DNA of 64,000 nucleotides from GCA-2746605 sp963704835 (GTDB lineage Bacteria; Bacteroidota; Ignavibacteria; Ignavibacteriales; Melioribacteraceae). The notes under the pieces were generated by a model. It searched no databases, was not told the origin of the DNA, and saw only the letters and a list, made by a program, of their open reading frames with translations. Every line of letters begins with the position of its first letter. Position 1 is the stretch's first letter. Location: NCBI GenBank assembly GCA_963704835.1, contig CAVPHW010000004.1, forward strand, positions 1 through 64,000, in the 5' to 3' direction. A program made the position numbers and the translations under genes. Shown here piece after piece: positions 8,120-17,596 of the stretch.

Positions 8120-11100
8120 GTGTACAAATATTTTTTTGCTGTTTTCCTTTTTTTATGTTCGGTCCTTACCGCTCAAGAGGATTTCCGAATAATTTCATCT
8201 TCACAAAATTCAATTATTGTTGAATTTACTCCAATATATATAGATACCTCACTTATTAAATCCAATTTCGAAAATTTTAGAAATACTATTTTCAAAAACG
8301 CAAATTTTATTGATGATAGCATTGGAATGCCTCAATTTCCAGTCAGAATCTTTAATTTCGGTGTTCCAAATGAATTTGGCAATAATATTAGAGTATTAAG
8401 CTCCAATTATAAAATTCTAAAAGGAAATATTAGACCAATTCCAGATGTAAAAAAAACTAATGGTTTTTCTCAATTTGTTTACTCAAAATCTAAGAACTAC
8501 AATAATTTTAAGGACCGTGAATTAGTAACTTTTGGGGAGTTTGGAAAAGTAAGAGAATTGGACGTACAGGAAATAAATGTTAATCCAGTTCAGTTTGATG
8601 TAAATAATAACGAAATCAAGTTTTTTACTAAAATTATTTTCCAGGTTGATTTTTCAACTAATAATAGAAAAAAGAATTCTAAAGTATCTGAGATATCTTC
8701 TAATCTTGTTATAAATAAAGAGGAATCAAAATATTGGGGTGAAGAACAAAAATTAGGTAAAAAGAGTGCTCAACAATCAGTTTTAGCTGAAGGTAACTGG
8801 TATAGATTTGAAGCCCCAATCGAAGGAATTTACAAAATTGATAAAGCTTATTTAAGTGAACTAGGAATTCCCGTGTCATCCATTGACCCCAAAACTATTA
8901 AAATTTACAATAATGGTGGTTACAATTTATCTTGGGAAGTAACACAAAATAGACCTGCTGATTTAACTGAAAATGCGATTTTTGTTTCTGGAGAACAAGA
9001 TGGTAGTTTCGGAGATAGCGATTACATTTTGTTTTATGGGCGTGGTGTTGATTTTTGGGAGTTTAACTCTATCAGCAATAAGATTATTAGAAACAAGCAT
9101 TTTTATTCAAAGAAGAATTATTACTGGCTAACCTACGGTGGAGAAAGTGGTAAAAGGATGAGCGCTCAAGCTAGTAATACTCTAAATGCCACTCTGCAGC
9201 AAAATTCAACAATTGCCTACAAATTCAAAGATGATGATAATCAGAACTTAATAAGCTCAGGATTGCTATATATTGATGACGATTATACAAACTCAGTGAA
9301 GTCCAAGACTTATACAAATATGCTAAATGAATTAATTGCTGATAGCGTTATTAACTATACTTTTCAATTTGTAAATGGTTCAACTGTTGGTAATGTTCTA
9401 ACTATAGAGGAAAATAATAATAGAATATTTTCAAAAACCTTAGCTGGTTCTGCCTCATATTTACAAGAATACAGATACGGAACATTAACGAGAAACATAA
9501 CATCCTATAAAGGAAGTCTTCCAAGTGATAGGTCAGTTTTGAAATTTACTTTTAATCCCTCAAAAATTTCTGATAAAGGGCATTTAGACTTTCTGGAAAT
9601 TGAATATTATAAAAGATTAAATGCTGTTGATGGAGAGCTTTTATTTTACTCAAATATGAGTGATAATGTAATTCAATATACAGTTAATGGTTTTGAAGGT
9701 AGTGATATAAAATTATTTAACATAACAGATTTTTCAACACCAAATATTATCAATCCAAATATTACCGGCGGATCCTTTGTTGTTAATACCCTTGAAAATA
9801 GTTCATCTCGGTCAAAATATTTTGCAGTTCATTCAAATAAGTATAGAAAACCTGCTAAAGGTATAAAAATAGAAAATTCAAATATTAGAGGATTTTCACC
9901 GGGAGCAAAGTATGTTGTAATTACCCCAAAAGATTTTCTAGAACAAGCAGAGAGATTAAAGAATTACAGAACAACTCATTGGCAGTTCCCTACAACTTCC
10001 AAAGTTGTTACAATAGATCAATTGTACAATGAATTTTCTGGTGGACTTTTAGACCCGACAGCCATAAGGGATTTCTTAAAATATGCATATGAAAACTGGG
10101 AAATAAAACCAGAATATATTCTATTATTTGGTGATGGTGATTTCGATTATTTTAATGTTGAAGGGAAAGGGAAAAATTTTATACCAACTTTTCAAAAAGC
10201 TGAGTCACTATTTGAAATAGATTCCTATCCATATGATGATTATTATTGTAGAATATCTGGGAATGATTCGAAAGCTGATTTAGCGATTGGAAGACTTAGT
10301 GTTACTACAATTCAAGAAGCAAAAATTGTTGTTGATAAAATTATTAATTATGAAACCCAACTAAACAAAGGTTTATGGAGAAATAGGATTACTTTGCTGG
10401 CTGATGACGGCTTAGCTGGTTTCAATGGAAGTTACGTTGAGGATGATGGGAACACTCATACAAGACAGTCAGAAGATTTATCAATTAACTACATTCCGCA
10501 AAATTTTGATAGAAATAAAATGTACTTATCAAACTATCAAACTATCAATACAGGACTTGGAAGAAGAAAACCGGATTGTAATCTTGAAGTAATTAATAGT
10601 ATTAATAACGGGACTCTGATTTTTAATTATATCGGGCATGGAAATCCGGATGTCTGGGCGCATGAAATAGTCTTTGATAGAAGTATTTCAATTCCTCAAT
10701 TAAGAAATAAAGAGTTGTTTTTTCTTACTGCTGCGACTTGCGATTTTGGAAAATACGATGACCCAAATTTACAAAGTGCAACTGAAGAAATGATTTTAAT
10801 GGATGGCGCAGGTATGATTGGTGGATTGTCTGCGGTGAGACCAGTTTTTTCTAGCTCAAATGCAGATCTTAACAATGACTTTTATAGCTTCATGCTTGGC
10901 ACAACGGATTCTCTTGGCTTTCCACCACCCATTGGTGATGCTTATTTTAAGTTAAAAGCAAAACGATCAAATAGCAATGATGAGAAGTTTCATCTTTTTT
11001 GCGACCCAATGTTAAGGTTAAATATTCCTAAGCTTCCATTAAGAATAACATCTGTAAATAAGCAGGATCTTTCTCAAACAATAAATATAAAAGCATTAAG

Positions 11101-12085
11101 TGAAGTTGTGATTGAGGGGAAAGTACTTAATGCAGAATTGAACCAAAATGCTATTGATGGTGAAGGAATTATAACTGTTTTTGATTCCAAAAGAACAGTA
11201 CGCTTAGAAGATATAAATTATAATATGGAAGAACAGGGTGGAGTAATCTTCAGAGGTCGAGTTTCTGTAGATAACGGAGAGTTTTCTACAAGTTTTACTG
11301 TGCCTAAGGATATATCTTACGAAAATAAAAATGGCAAAATTGTCGCGTACTTTTTCAATAATGATTTAGATGGTATTGGATTTACTGATAGAATAATTGT
11401 AGGTGGTACCGATTCCAGTAATGTGAATGACGGAAAAGGACCCGATATAAATATTTTATATGATGATGAAACCGAAAGCTCATATCTTGTAAACCCAAAT
11501 TTTAAATTGCGAGTTAAGTTATTTGATGAAACAGGATTGAATACAACTGGGACTGGAATTGGGCATAAATTAGAAGCCATTCTAAATGAGGATGAACAAA
11601 ATTCAATAGATTTAACCAACTATTTTATTGGGGATCTTAATTCAGGTGGCAAGTCTGGAGAAATAATATATAACTTTTCTGCTCTATCAACTGGTGAATA
11701 TAAAATAAAAATTAATGCTTGGGATGTTTTCAACAATTTTTCATCTAGGGAAAATTTCTTTACAGTGGTTGATGAAAATAACCTGGTAGTTAGAGAGGTA
11801 TATAATTACCCTAATCCATTTAGTGCAAATACTTATTTTACGTTTCAACATAATTTAAATAATGATGTAAATGTTAAAATAAAAGTATATACAATTGCCG
11901 GAAGAGTAATAAAGGTTATAGATGCTAACGGAATTGATGAAAAATTTGTAAAGATTGAGTGGGATGGAAAGGATGATGATAATAATAAAATTGCAAATGG
12001 AACTTACTTGTATAAGCTTCTTGTAGAGACTACAGATGGCAAATATAAGGAGAATATACTTGGAAAAATGGCAGTTATTAGGTAA
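8120..12085 (+). CDS. porU: Type IX secretion system sortase PorU (C25 family)
   Basis: The start is GTG with GGAGA seven bases upstream. The 1321-residue protein has a signal peptide (YFFAVFLFLCSVLTAQ). It carries a gingipain-type C25 peptidase domain with the catalytic pair His840 (NYIGHGNPDVW) and Cys874 (TAATCDFGKYDDP). The C-terminus is a T9SS type A sorting domain (YPNPFSANTYF ... GTYLYKLLVETTDGK). PorU removes the sorting domain of T9SS cargo at the cell surface and attaches cargo to the membrane. Length and layout match PorU. The gene for its shuttle partner PorV follows 52 bases downstream, and two cargo or surface proteins come after that. Confidence 0.93.
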   Translation: MYKYFFAVFLFLCSVLTAQEDFRIISSSQNSIIVEFTPIYIDTSLIKSNFENFRNTIFKNANFIDDSIGMPQFPVRIFNFGVPNEFGNNIRVLSSNYKILKGNIRPIPDVKKTNGFSQFVYSKSKNYNNFKDRELVTFGEFGKVRELDVQEINVNPVQFDVNNNEIKFFTKIIFQVDFSTNNRKKNSKVSEISSNLVINKEESKYWGEEQKLGKKSAQQSVLAEGNWYRFEAPIEGIYKIDKAYLSELGIPVSSIDPKTIKIYNNGGYNLSWEVTQNRPADLTENAIFVSGEQDGSFGDSDYILFYGRGVDFWEFNSISNKIIRNKHFYSKKNYYWLTYGGESGKRMSAQASNTLNATLQQNSTIAYKFKDDDNQNLISSGLLYIDDDYTNSVKSKTYTNMLNELIADSVINYTFQFVNGSTVGNVLTIEENNNRIFSKTLAGSASYLQEYRYGTLTRNITSYKGSLPSDRSVLKFTFNPSKISDKGHLDFLEIEYYKRLNAVDGELLFYSNMSDNVIQYTVNGFEGSDIKLFNITDFSTPNIINPNITGGSFVVNTLENSSSRSKYFAVHSNKYRKPAKGIKIENSNIRGFSPGAKYVVITPKDFLEQAERLKNYRTTHWQFPTTSKVVTIDQLYNEFSGGLLDPTAIRDFLKYAYENWEIKPEYILLFGDGDFDYFNVEGKGKNFIPTFQKAESLFEIDSYPYDDYYCRISGNDSKADLAIGRLSVTTIQEAKIVVDKIINYETQLNKGLWRNRITLLADDGLAGFNGSYVEDDGNTHTRQSEDLSINYIPQNFDRNKMYLSNYQTINTGLGRRKPDCNLEVINSINNGTLIFNYIGHGNPDVWAHEIVFDRSISIPQLRNKELFFLTAATCDFGKYDDPNLQSATEEMILMDGAGMIGGLSAVRPVFSSSNADLNNDFYSFMLGTTDSLGFPPPIGDAYFKLKAKRSNSNDEKFHLFCDPMLRLNIPKLPLRITSVNKQDLSQTINIKALSEVVIEGKVLNAELNQNAIDGEGIITVFDSKRTVRLEDINYNMEEQGGVIFRGRVSVDNGEFSTSFTVPKDISYENKNGKIVAYFFNNDLDGIGFTDRIIVGGTDSSNVNDGKGPDINILYDDETESSYLVNPNFKLRVKLFDETGLNTTGTGIGHKLEAILNEDEQNSIDLTNYFIGDLNSGGKSGEIIYNFSALSTGEYKIKINAWDVFNNFSSRENFFTVVDENNLVVREVYNYPNPFSANTYFTFQHNLNNDVNVKIKVYTIAGRVIKVIDANGIDEKFVKIEWDGKDDDNNKIANGTYLYKLLVETTDGKYKENILGKMAVIR

Positions 12086-12136
12086 AATTAAAACTGCCTT
12101 GTTTTAAATAATTTATCAATTTGGAGGAATCTTTCA

Positions 12137-12544
12137 ATGAAAAGATTAATAATTGTACTGATGCTAATTCAGTGGTTTTTACCAATAAATAACATTAGTT
12201 ATGCGCAAGGTGAAGCAGCAGTAACTTTCTTGCTATTAGCTCCTGATTCAAGAGCTGGTGGAATTGGGGAATCTGGTGGTGGACTTGCAGATAATTCGGC
12301 TGCAATATTTTGGAACCCTGCTGGTATTGCATTTTTAACTGGATCTGAAGCGAGCATTACGCATAGTAACTGGTTGCCACAGTTTGGACTTGATGATTTG
12401 TTTTACGAATATCTTACATATCGTCATTACCTTGAAGAAGTTGATGGAAGTTTGACTGCGAGTATCACATATATGAACTTTGGTGAGTTCATTCGTACAG
12501 GTGAAGGCGGACCGGAAGTTATTGGGAAAGTTCAGATCGTTTGA
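12137..12544 (+). CDS. porV: PorV (LptO), T9SS outer-membrane protein, N-terminal part (frameshifted)
   Basis: The start has a strong GGAGG eleven bases upstream. The signal peptide (LIIVLMLIQWFLP...SYAQ) is followed by the PorV signature FLLLAPDSRAGGIGESGGGLADNSAAIFWNPAGIA. PorV is an FadL-like 14-strand barrel that carries T9SS substrates to PorU. The frame stops after IGKVQIV, but the PorV sequence continues one frame over (GKFRSFDAALTLGYATK). One extra base in GGGAAA at 12524-12529 explains the break. Joined to the next fragment it would give a normal ~388-residue PorV. Confidence 0.9.
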   Translation: MKRLIIVLMLIQWFLPINNISYAQGEAAVTFLLLAPDSRAGGIGESGGGLADNSAAIFWNPAGIAFLTGSEASITHSNWLPQFGLDDLFYEYLTYRHYLEEVDGSLTASITYMNFGEFIRTGEGGPEVIGKVQIV

Positions 12545-13301
12545 TGCTGCACTTACACTAGGATACGCAACCAAACTGCATTCGGATTGGGGTCTTGGTT
12601 TAAACTTTAGATTAATACATAGCCGACTTTCTGATCAACCAACAGCCGGCGAGCAAGGTTCTGGTGTTGCAACTTCAGTAAGTTTCGATCTAGCTACAAT
12701 GTGGAGACCTGAAGAACTTAACCTTCCTCTTATTGGAGATTTTGGAAATCGTTTTAGCTTAGGTGCTAACCTTAGTAATGTTGGTCCAAAAATATATTAC
12801 ATAGATAAAGCCCAAGCTGATCCAATTCCTACTAATTTTAGATTAGGATTAGCATTCATTCTGATGCAAGATGATTTTAATTCATTAACATTAACCACAG
12901 ATTTTAGCAAACTATTAGTCGATAGAGCTGATAGTGCTTCCGAAAGAGCTGAATTTTATGAGGCTATTTTCACTTCATGGTTTGATGATGATATGAGCAC
13001 AGAGTTTAGAGATATTGTAACATCCATTGGTTTGGAATATTGGTATGGCGATGAAGATTTTAAATTTGCATTAAGAACTGGATTTTTCTACGAGGATCCT
13101 GAATATGGTAATAGAAAATTTGCAACCATAGGTGCTGGGTTAAGATATGATCTTTATGGATTTGACTTTAGTTATATTACAACTGATTTGTGGAAAGATG
13201 GTGACCAGCATCCACTTTCTGATACATTAAGATTCACTTTATCTATTGGGTGGGGAGCAACAAACTCATATTCTGGTAAAGGATTCCCAAGAGGTATTTA
13301 A
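12523..13301 (+). CDS. porV: PorV, C-terminal part after frameshift
   Basis: This is the continuation of porV in the next frame, homologous from about GKFRSFDAALTLGYATKLHSDWGLGLNFRLIHS onward. It includes the barrel strands and the closing region (FDFSYITTDLWKDGDQHPLSDTLRFTLSIGWG). The reading frame is open from 12480, but the true join is near 12524-12529. No start is expected here; the gene is contiguous with the preceding fragment if the extra base is an error. Confidence 0.85.
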
Positions 13302-13310
13302 TTTCAAATT

Positions 13311-15404
13311 ATGATTTATAAAACATTAGCGTTAATAATTTTATTTAGTTTGGGTAGTTTAACTGCCCAAACTATTTTTCCTCAAAAATCTACCCTATTG
13401 CAAAATCCTAAAAGTTTAAGCACAACTCAAACTATTAATATTTTAGCAGTTATGGTTGAATTCCAGGCAGATAAATATGATTTAACCAAGGGGAATGGTA
13501 AGTTCGGAACTATTTATACTCAAGATTATGGGTCAAACATTATTGATCCACTTCCACATGATAAATCTTATTTTGAAGATCATCTTGAATTTGCAAAGAA
13601 TTATTATAGAAAATCTTCAAATGGTATTGTTGAACTTAGCTATAATGTACTTCCAGAGATTGTAACAGTCCCTAAATTTATGAGAGATTACTCGCCAGTT
13701 GAAACAAATAGTTTTAAAATTTTGGGCGATTTTTCATCTGAAGTTTGGAATTTAGCAAGCTCAGAAAATCCGTCAGTTGATTTTTCTCAGTATGATTTAT
13801 TCGTAATTTTTCATGCTGGTGTTGGAAATGATATAAGTACCTCTAACCTTCTTGGTGAACCACGGGATTTGCCATCATTATATTTAAGTTTTAAATCTTT
13901 AAAACAATTTTACGGAGAATCCTTTACTGGATTTGAATTAAGCAATGGCGCTAAAATTACGAATTCTCTAATTCTACCTGAAACTGAATCTAGAGAGGAA
14001 AGTGGATTTGGTGGAACTGTTTTAATAGAACTTTCTATTAACGGGCTAATTGTATCAAATATTGCAAGCCATTTGGGGTTGCCAGATTTGTTTGATGCTG
14101 AAACAGGCAAAAGTGCAATTGGTAGATTTGGATTAATGGACGGACAATCCTTGTTTGCCTTTGGTGGATTGTTTCCACCCGAACCCTCTGCTTGGGAAAA
14201 GATATTTTTAGGATGGGAAGAACCTGTAGTTATAAATTCAAACTCAACAAACATTAATGTCGATGCCAAAGTTATAGCTGGTGAAAGTTCTGCAAAAATA
14301 ATTAAAGTGCCTATTAATTCATCAGAGTATTATCTAATTGAAAATAGACAGCGAGATGCTAATAAAGATGGTGCGGTAATTACTTATAAAGTCGATGGGA
14401 CTATTAAACAAACAGCTTTCAACAATGATATTGACAATTTTAATAATGCAGTGATTGATTCAATTAATGGAGTTGTTTTAGATGTAGACGAATTTGATTG
14501 GGCAACTCCCGGAAGAGGGATTTTAATTTGGCATATTGATGAGAAAATTATAAATCAAGGATTAGAATCAAATAAAATAAATATTGGAAAAAATAGAGGT
14601 GTTGATTTAGAAGAAGCTGATGGAATTCAAGATATTGGTCAAGAATTTAGTACAATCTTTGGTGATATAATTATTGCAGAGGGAGACGAGTTTGATTATT
14701 GGTATTCGAGTAATCCATCAGAATTATTTAAAAACAGGTTTGGAATTGATACCAAACCAAATACAGAAACAAATACCGGTGCAAATAGCTTAATCAGTTT
14801 CTCAAACTTCTCAGATGTATCTAACAATATGAGTTTTGATGTAAGTTTTCAAAATAATGAAATCCAACTTTTATATCAGAATAAACTAAATATTGAACAA
14901 GTTTTTAATGGAATAATTAGTATTAATACTTTGCCATTAGTAAACGAAAATCGGGTTTTTGTAAATCATTATTCTAATCTTTACCAGATTGATTCATTAG
15001 GAAATATTAAAAATCAATTTGAGGAATTTAGCTGGTATAAACCGGCAGTCGTCACTTTTTCTAATGAAGGTTTTATAATTGGTGTTTTTGATCAAAATAA
15101 TATTCTTGGAGATATATTAAATATTTATGACTCCAGTAATGATAGCGTAATTTCAGTTAATTTAAAAAAATCAATAACTTCAACTCCAATTGTTCAGAAA
15201 ATTGACAATGAAAATTTCAATGTGATTCTTGGTACACATCAAAGTGATTTTCAAAATATTTTAACTTATCAAGTGAACATTCGCAATATTGAAAATCTTA
15301 CTCTCATTGATTCAGTTAGAATTGCGAATATTGGAGCAATTAAACAGCTGGCAATAAATGGTGAAGATTATATTGCAACAGGTTTACTTAGCTTACACAG
15401 ATAG
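13311..15404 (+). CDS. M6-metalloprotease-like secreted protein, N-terminal part; catalytic motif lost
   Basis: A signal peptide (MIYKTLALIILFSLGSLTAQ) leads into an M6-like domain (about 45-400). In active M6 enzymes the sequence before LGLPD is HExxHx; here residues 249-254 read SNIASH before LGLPDLFD, so both zinc histidines and the catalytic glutamate are absent. The downstream G-x-F-G-L-M-D-G met-turn region is kept. The fold is therefore recognisable but protease activity is unlikely. The frame stops at 15402; the same protein continues in other frames to 16345, with four indels at about 15384-15391, 15451-15455, 15557-15560 and 15586-15592. It sits 9 bases after porV. Confidence 0.8.
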   Translation: MIYKTLALIILFSLGSLTAQTIFPQKSTLLQNPKSLSTTQTINILAVMVEFQADKYDLTKGNGKFGTIYTQDYGSNIIDPLPHDKSYFEDHLEFAKNYYRKSSNGIVELSYNVLPEIVTVPKFMRDYSPVETNSFKILGDFSSEVWNLASSENPSVDFSQYDLFVIFHAGVGNDISTSNLLGEPRDLPSLYLSFKSLKQFYGESFTGFELSNGAKITNSLILPETESREESGFGGTVLIELSINGLIVSNIASHLGLPDLFDAETGKSAIGRFGLMDGQSLFAFGGLFPPEPSAWEKIFLGWEEPVVINSNSTNINVDAKVIAGESSAKIIKVPINSSEYYLIENRQRDANKDGAVITYKVDGTIKQTAFNNDIDNFNNAVIDSINGVVLDVDEFDWATPGRGILIWHIDEKIINQGLESNKINIGKNRGVDLEEADGIQDIGQEFSTIFGDIIIAEGDEFDYWYSSNPSELFKNRFGIDTKPNTETNTGANSLISFSNFSDVSNNMSFDVSFQNNEIQLLYQNKLNIEQVFNGIISINTLPLVNENRVFVNHYSNLYQIDSLGNIKNQFEEFSWYKPAVVTFSNEGFIIGVFDQNNILGDILNIYDSSNDSVISVNLKKSITSTPIVQKIDNENFNVILGTHQSDFQNILTYQVNIRNIENLTLIDSVRIANIGAIKQLAINGEDYIATGLLSLHR

Positions 15405-15562
15405 GACAAATAACGTAATTAATTTTCAAGAAAAAATAATCCAATCTGCACTTTACAAATGATAGAAATAATAAATCAGTTGCAGTTGTATTAACGTTAT
15501 CCAATCATTTTTACATTATTAAAGAAGGCAAAATTGCAAATGATTTCGTTCTATCTGGGTAA

Positions 15563-16345
15563 ATGAGGCATTTAGTATTGCGGATCTTATTTAATGATGG
15601 AGAAAATTATATTTTAGTTAATACTCAAAGAGGTTTGGAAGCATATAACTTCAATGGGGTTTTAGCTAATAATTTCCCTTTTACAGATTCAAAGAACAGT
15701 GGTCAGTTCAACTCATTTATATCTCCATTAACATTAGATTATAATAATGATGGAAATGTAGATATTTTGACTTTTTCTAGTACGGGTAGTATTTATATAT
15801 TTGAAGCTAAGTCTGGAAAATTACACAGTGGCTTCCCAATCGCTGTTGAAACTGCATTAGCTGTGTCCCCAACAATTAGTAAATCAAATTTTACACAAGG
15901 TAACGCAAATAATGTATTTCTGACAGTTGTTTCAGATAAGAATAGTATTTATCAATGGAGCTTATCAAACATTGGTGAAATTTATTGGAGTAGTAAATTT
16001 AGGGATGAACAAAATACCAGTTACATTAAAAGTGCTGCTACAAATAATTTTGTTTCAACATTTTTTCCAAAGAACAAAACTTATAATTGGCCAAATCCGG
16101 TTTATGGAAATGAAACACATTTTAGGACCTATGTAGCCGAAGATTCTAAAGTTAAAATAAAAGTTTTTGATTTAGTAGGCGATCTTGTTGGTGAGCTTGA
16201 GTTTAATGCAATTGGTGGACTTGATTCTGAAATTTTGTGGGATGTAAGCAATATCCAAAGTGGTGCTTATTTTGCACATCTTGAAGTAACCTCAAACAGT
16301 GGAAAAACAGACAGTAAAATTATTAAAATTGCCATCGTAAAGTAA
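15563..16345 (+). CDS. M6-like protein, C-terminal part with T9SS sorting domain (frameshifted)
   Basis: This is the end of the preceding gene in another frame; homology-like continuity is clear from about 15593 (NDGENYILVNTQRGLEAYNFNG). It holds propeller/FG-GAP-like strands (DYNNDGNVDILTFSSTGSIYIFEAKSG) and a T9SS type A sorting domain (NWPNPVYGNETHF ... SGAYFAHLEVTSNSG), so the whole ~1010-residue protein should be T9SS cargo processed by the neighbouring PorU. The 15405-15592 stretch still encodes sensible protein in alternating frames (for example SVAVVLTLSNHFYIIKEGKI). Confidence 0.75.
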   Translation: MRHLVLRILFNDGENYILVNTQRGLEAYNFNGVLANNFPFTDSKNSGQFNSFISPLTLDYNNDGNVDILTFSSTGSIYIFEAKSGKLHSGFPIAVETALAVSPTISKSNFTQGNANNVFLTVVSDKNSIYQWSLSNIGEIYWSSKFRDEQNTSYIKSAATNNFVSTFFPKNKTYNWPNPVYGNETHFRTYVAEDSKVKIKVFDLVGDLVGELEFNAIGGLDSEILWDVSNIQSGAYFAHLEVTSNSGKTDSKIIKIAIVK

Positions 16346-16357
16346 TCTGCTCTTTTT

Positions 16358-17596
16358 ATGAAAAAATATTCCTTTATAATATTTATCTTTTTGGCTTGTA
16401 ATATATTAGCTCAAATTGATGACTTTGATCCAGACTACAATTGGTATACAATTGAAGGGGAGCATGTTCTCGTTCATTACCATGAAGAAGCAGAACGATC
16501 AGCAAGAACAGTTCTTAAAATTGCAGAAGAAGTTTGGGAGCCTATCACAAGTTTATATAACTATGAACCAGATAAGGTTCATTACATTATTAAAGACATT
16601 GATGATTATTCAAATGGAGCCACATATTTTTTCGATAATAAAATTGAAATTTGGTCATCTGCATTAGATTTTGATTTACGTGGAACTCATAATTGGCTTC
16701 GCAATGTTATCTCTCACGAGTTTACTCATATGGTCCAAATTCAAGCTTCAATGAAAATTGGCAGGACAATTCCAGCATTTTATTTGCAGTTTTTAAACTA
16801 TGAAGATAAACGACGACCAGATATACTTTATGGATTCCCAAACTTTATAGCTTCATATCCTGTTGCAACTTTTAATATGCCTGCCTGGTTTGCTGAAGGA
16901 ACTGCCCAGTATATGCGCCAAGAATTTAATTATGATAATTGGGATTCGCACAGAGATATGATTTTACGTTCGTATGCTCTGGATGATAAGATGCTCACCT
17001 GGAATGAAATGGGTGTTTTTAGTAAGACAAGTTTAGGCAGCGAATCAGTTTATAATTCCGGTTTCGCCCTTACTAGATATATTGCTCAAAAGTATGGTGA
17101 GGAAAAGTTAAAAGATATTTCAGTTAAACTTGGTAAACTTTCTAATTTTACTATTGATGCTGCTTTTGAAGATGTTTTGGGAAAGGACGGGAATGAAATT
17201 TATGATGAATGGAGTTCTTACTTAAAATCAGATTATTCTAAGCGTATTTCTGATGTTAAGCAAAATGAAGTAAGAGGAAGTTTAGTTGAAGATAAAGGTT
17301 TTGGAAATTTCTATCCAATATTTTCATCAAGCAAAAGTGAGATTTACTATATCTCAAATTCTAGCGGGGACTATTTTGCTAATTCAGGATTATATAAATA
17401 TAGTATCGAGAAGAAAGAGAGAGAACTTGTTAAATCCGGAATTCGATCGACATTTGGATTTGTGAAAAATTCCAATAAAATAATTTATGCTAAACTAAGT
17501 GAAGATAATCCTAAATGGACGAACATCCATGATTTGTATGTCTATGATTTGGATGAAGAAAAGGAAGACAAGAATAACACATGGATTGAGAGCTAA
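16358..17596 (+). CDS. Gluzincin metallopeptidase-propeller-barrel protein, N-terminal part (frameshifted)
   Basis: A signal peptide (YSFIIFIFLACNILAQ) is followed by a peptidase-MA-like gluzincin domain: zinc ligands His120 and His124 with Glu121 in NVISHEFTHMVQ, and a third ligand Glu180 in PAWFAEGTAQYM. From about residue 300 TolB/PD40-type propeller strands begin (FGNFYPIFSSSKSEIYYISN). The frame ends at 17594, but the propeller continues one frame over (ITHGLRANNPSVSADGTKIVF), so one extra base lies near 17561-17572. The joined product would be about 1030 residues and ends in a barrel. Confidence 0.85.
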   Translation: MKKYSFIIFIFLACNILAQIDDFDPDYNWYTIEGEHVLVHYHEEAERSARTVLKIAEEVWEPITSLYNYEPDKVHYIIKDIDDYSNGATYFFDNKIEIWSSALDFDLRGTHNWLRNVISHEFTHMVQIQASMKIGRTIPAFYLQFLNYEDKRRPDILYGFPNFIASYPVATFNMPAWFAEGTAQYMRQEFNYDNWDSHRDMILRSYALDDKMLTWNEMGVFSKTSLGSESVYNSGFALTRYIAQKYGEEKLKDISVKLGKLSNFTIDAAFEDVLGKDGNEIYDEWSSYLKSDYSKRISDVKQNEVRGSLVEDKGFGNFYPIFSSSKSEIYYISNSSGDYFANSGLYKYSIEKKERELVKSGIRSTFGFVKNSNKIIYAKLSEDNPKWTNIHDLYVYDLDEEKEDKNNTWIES

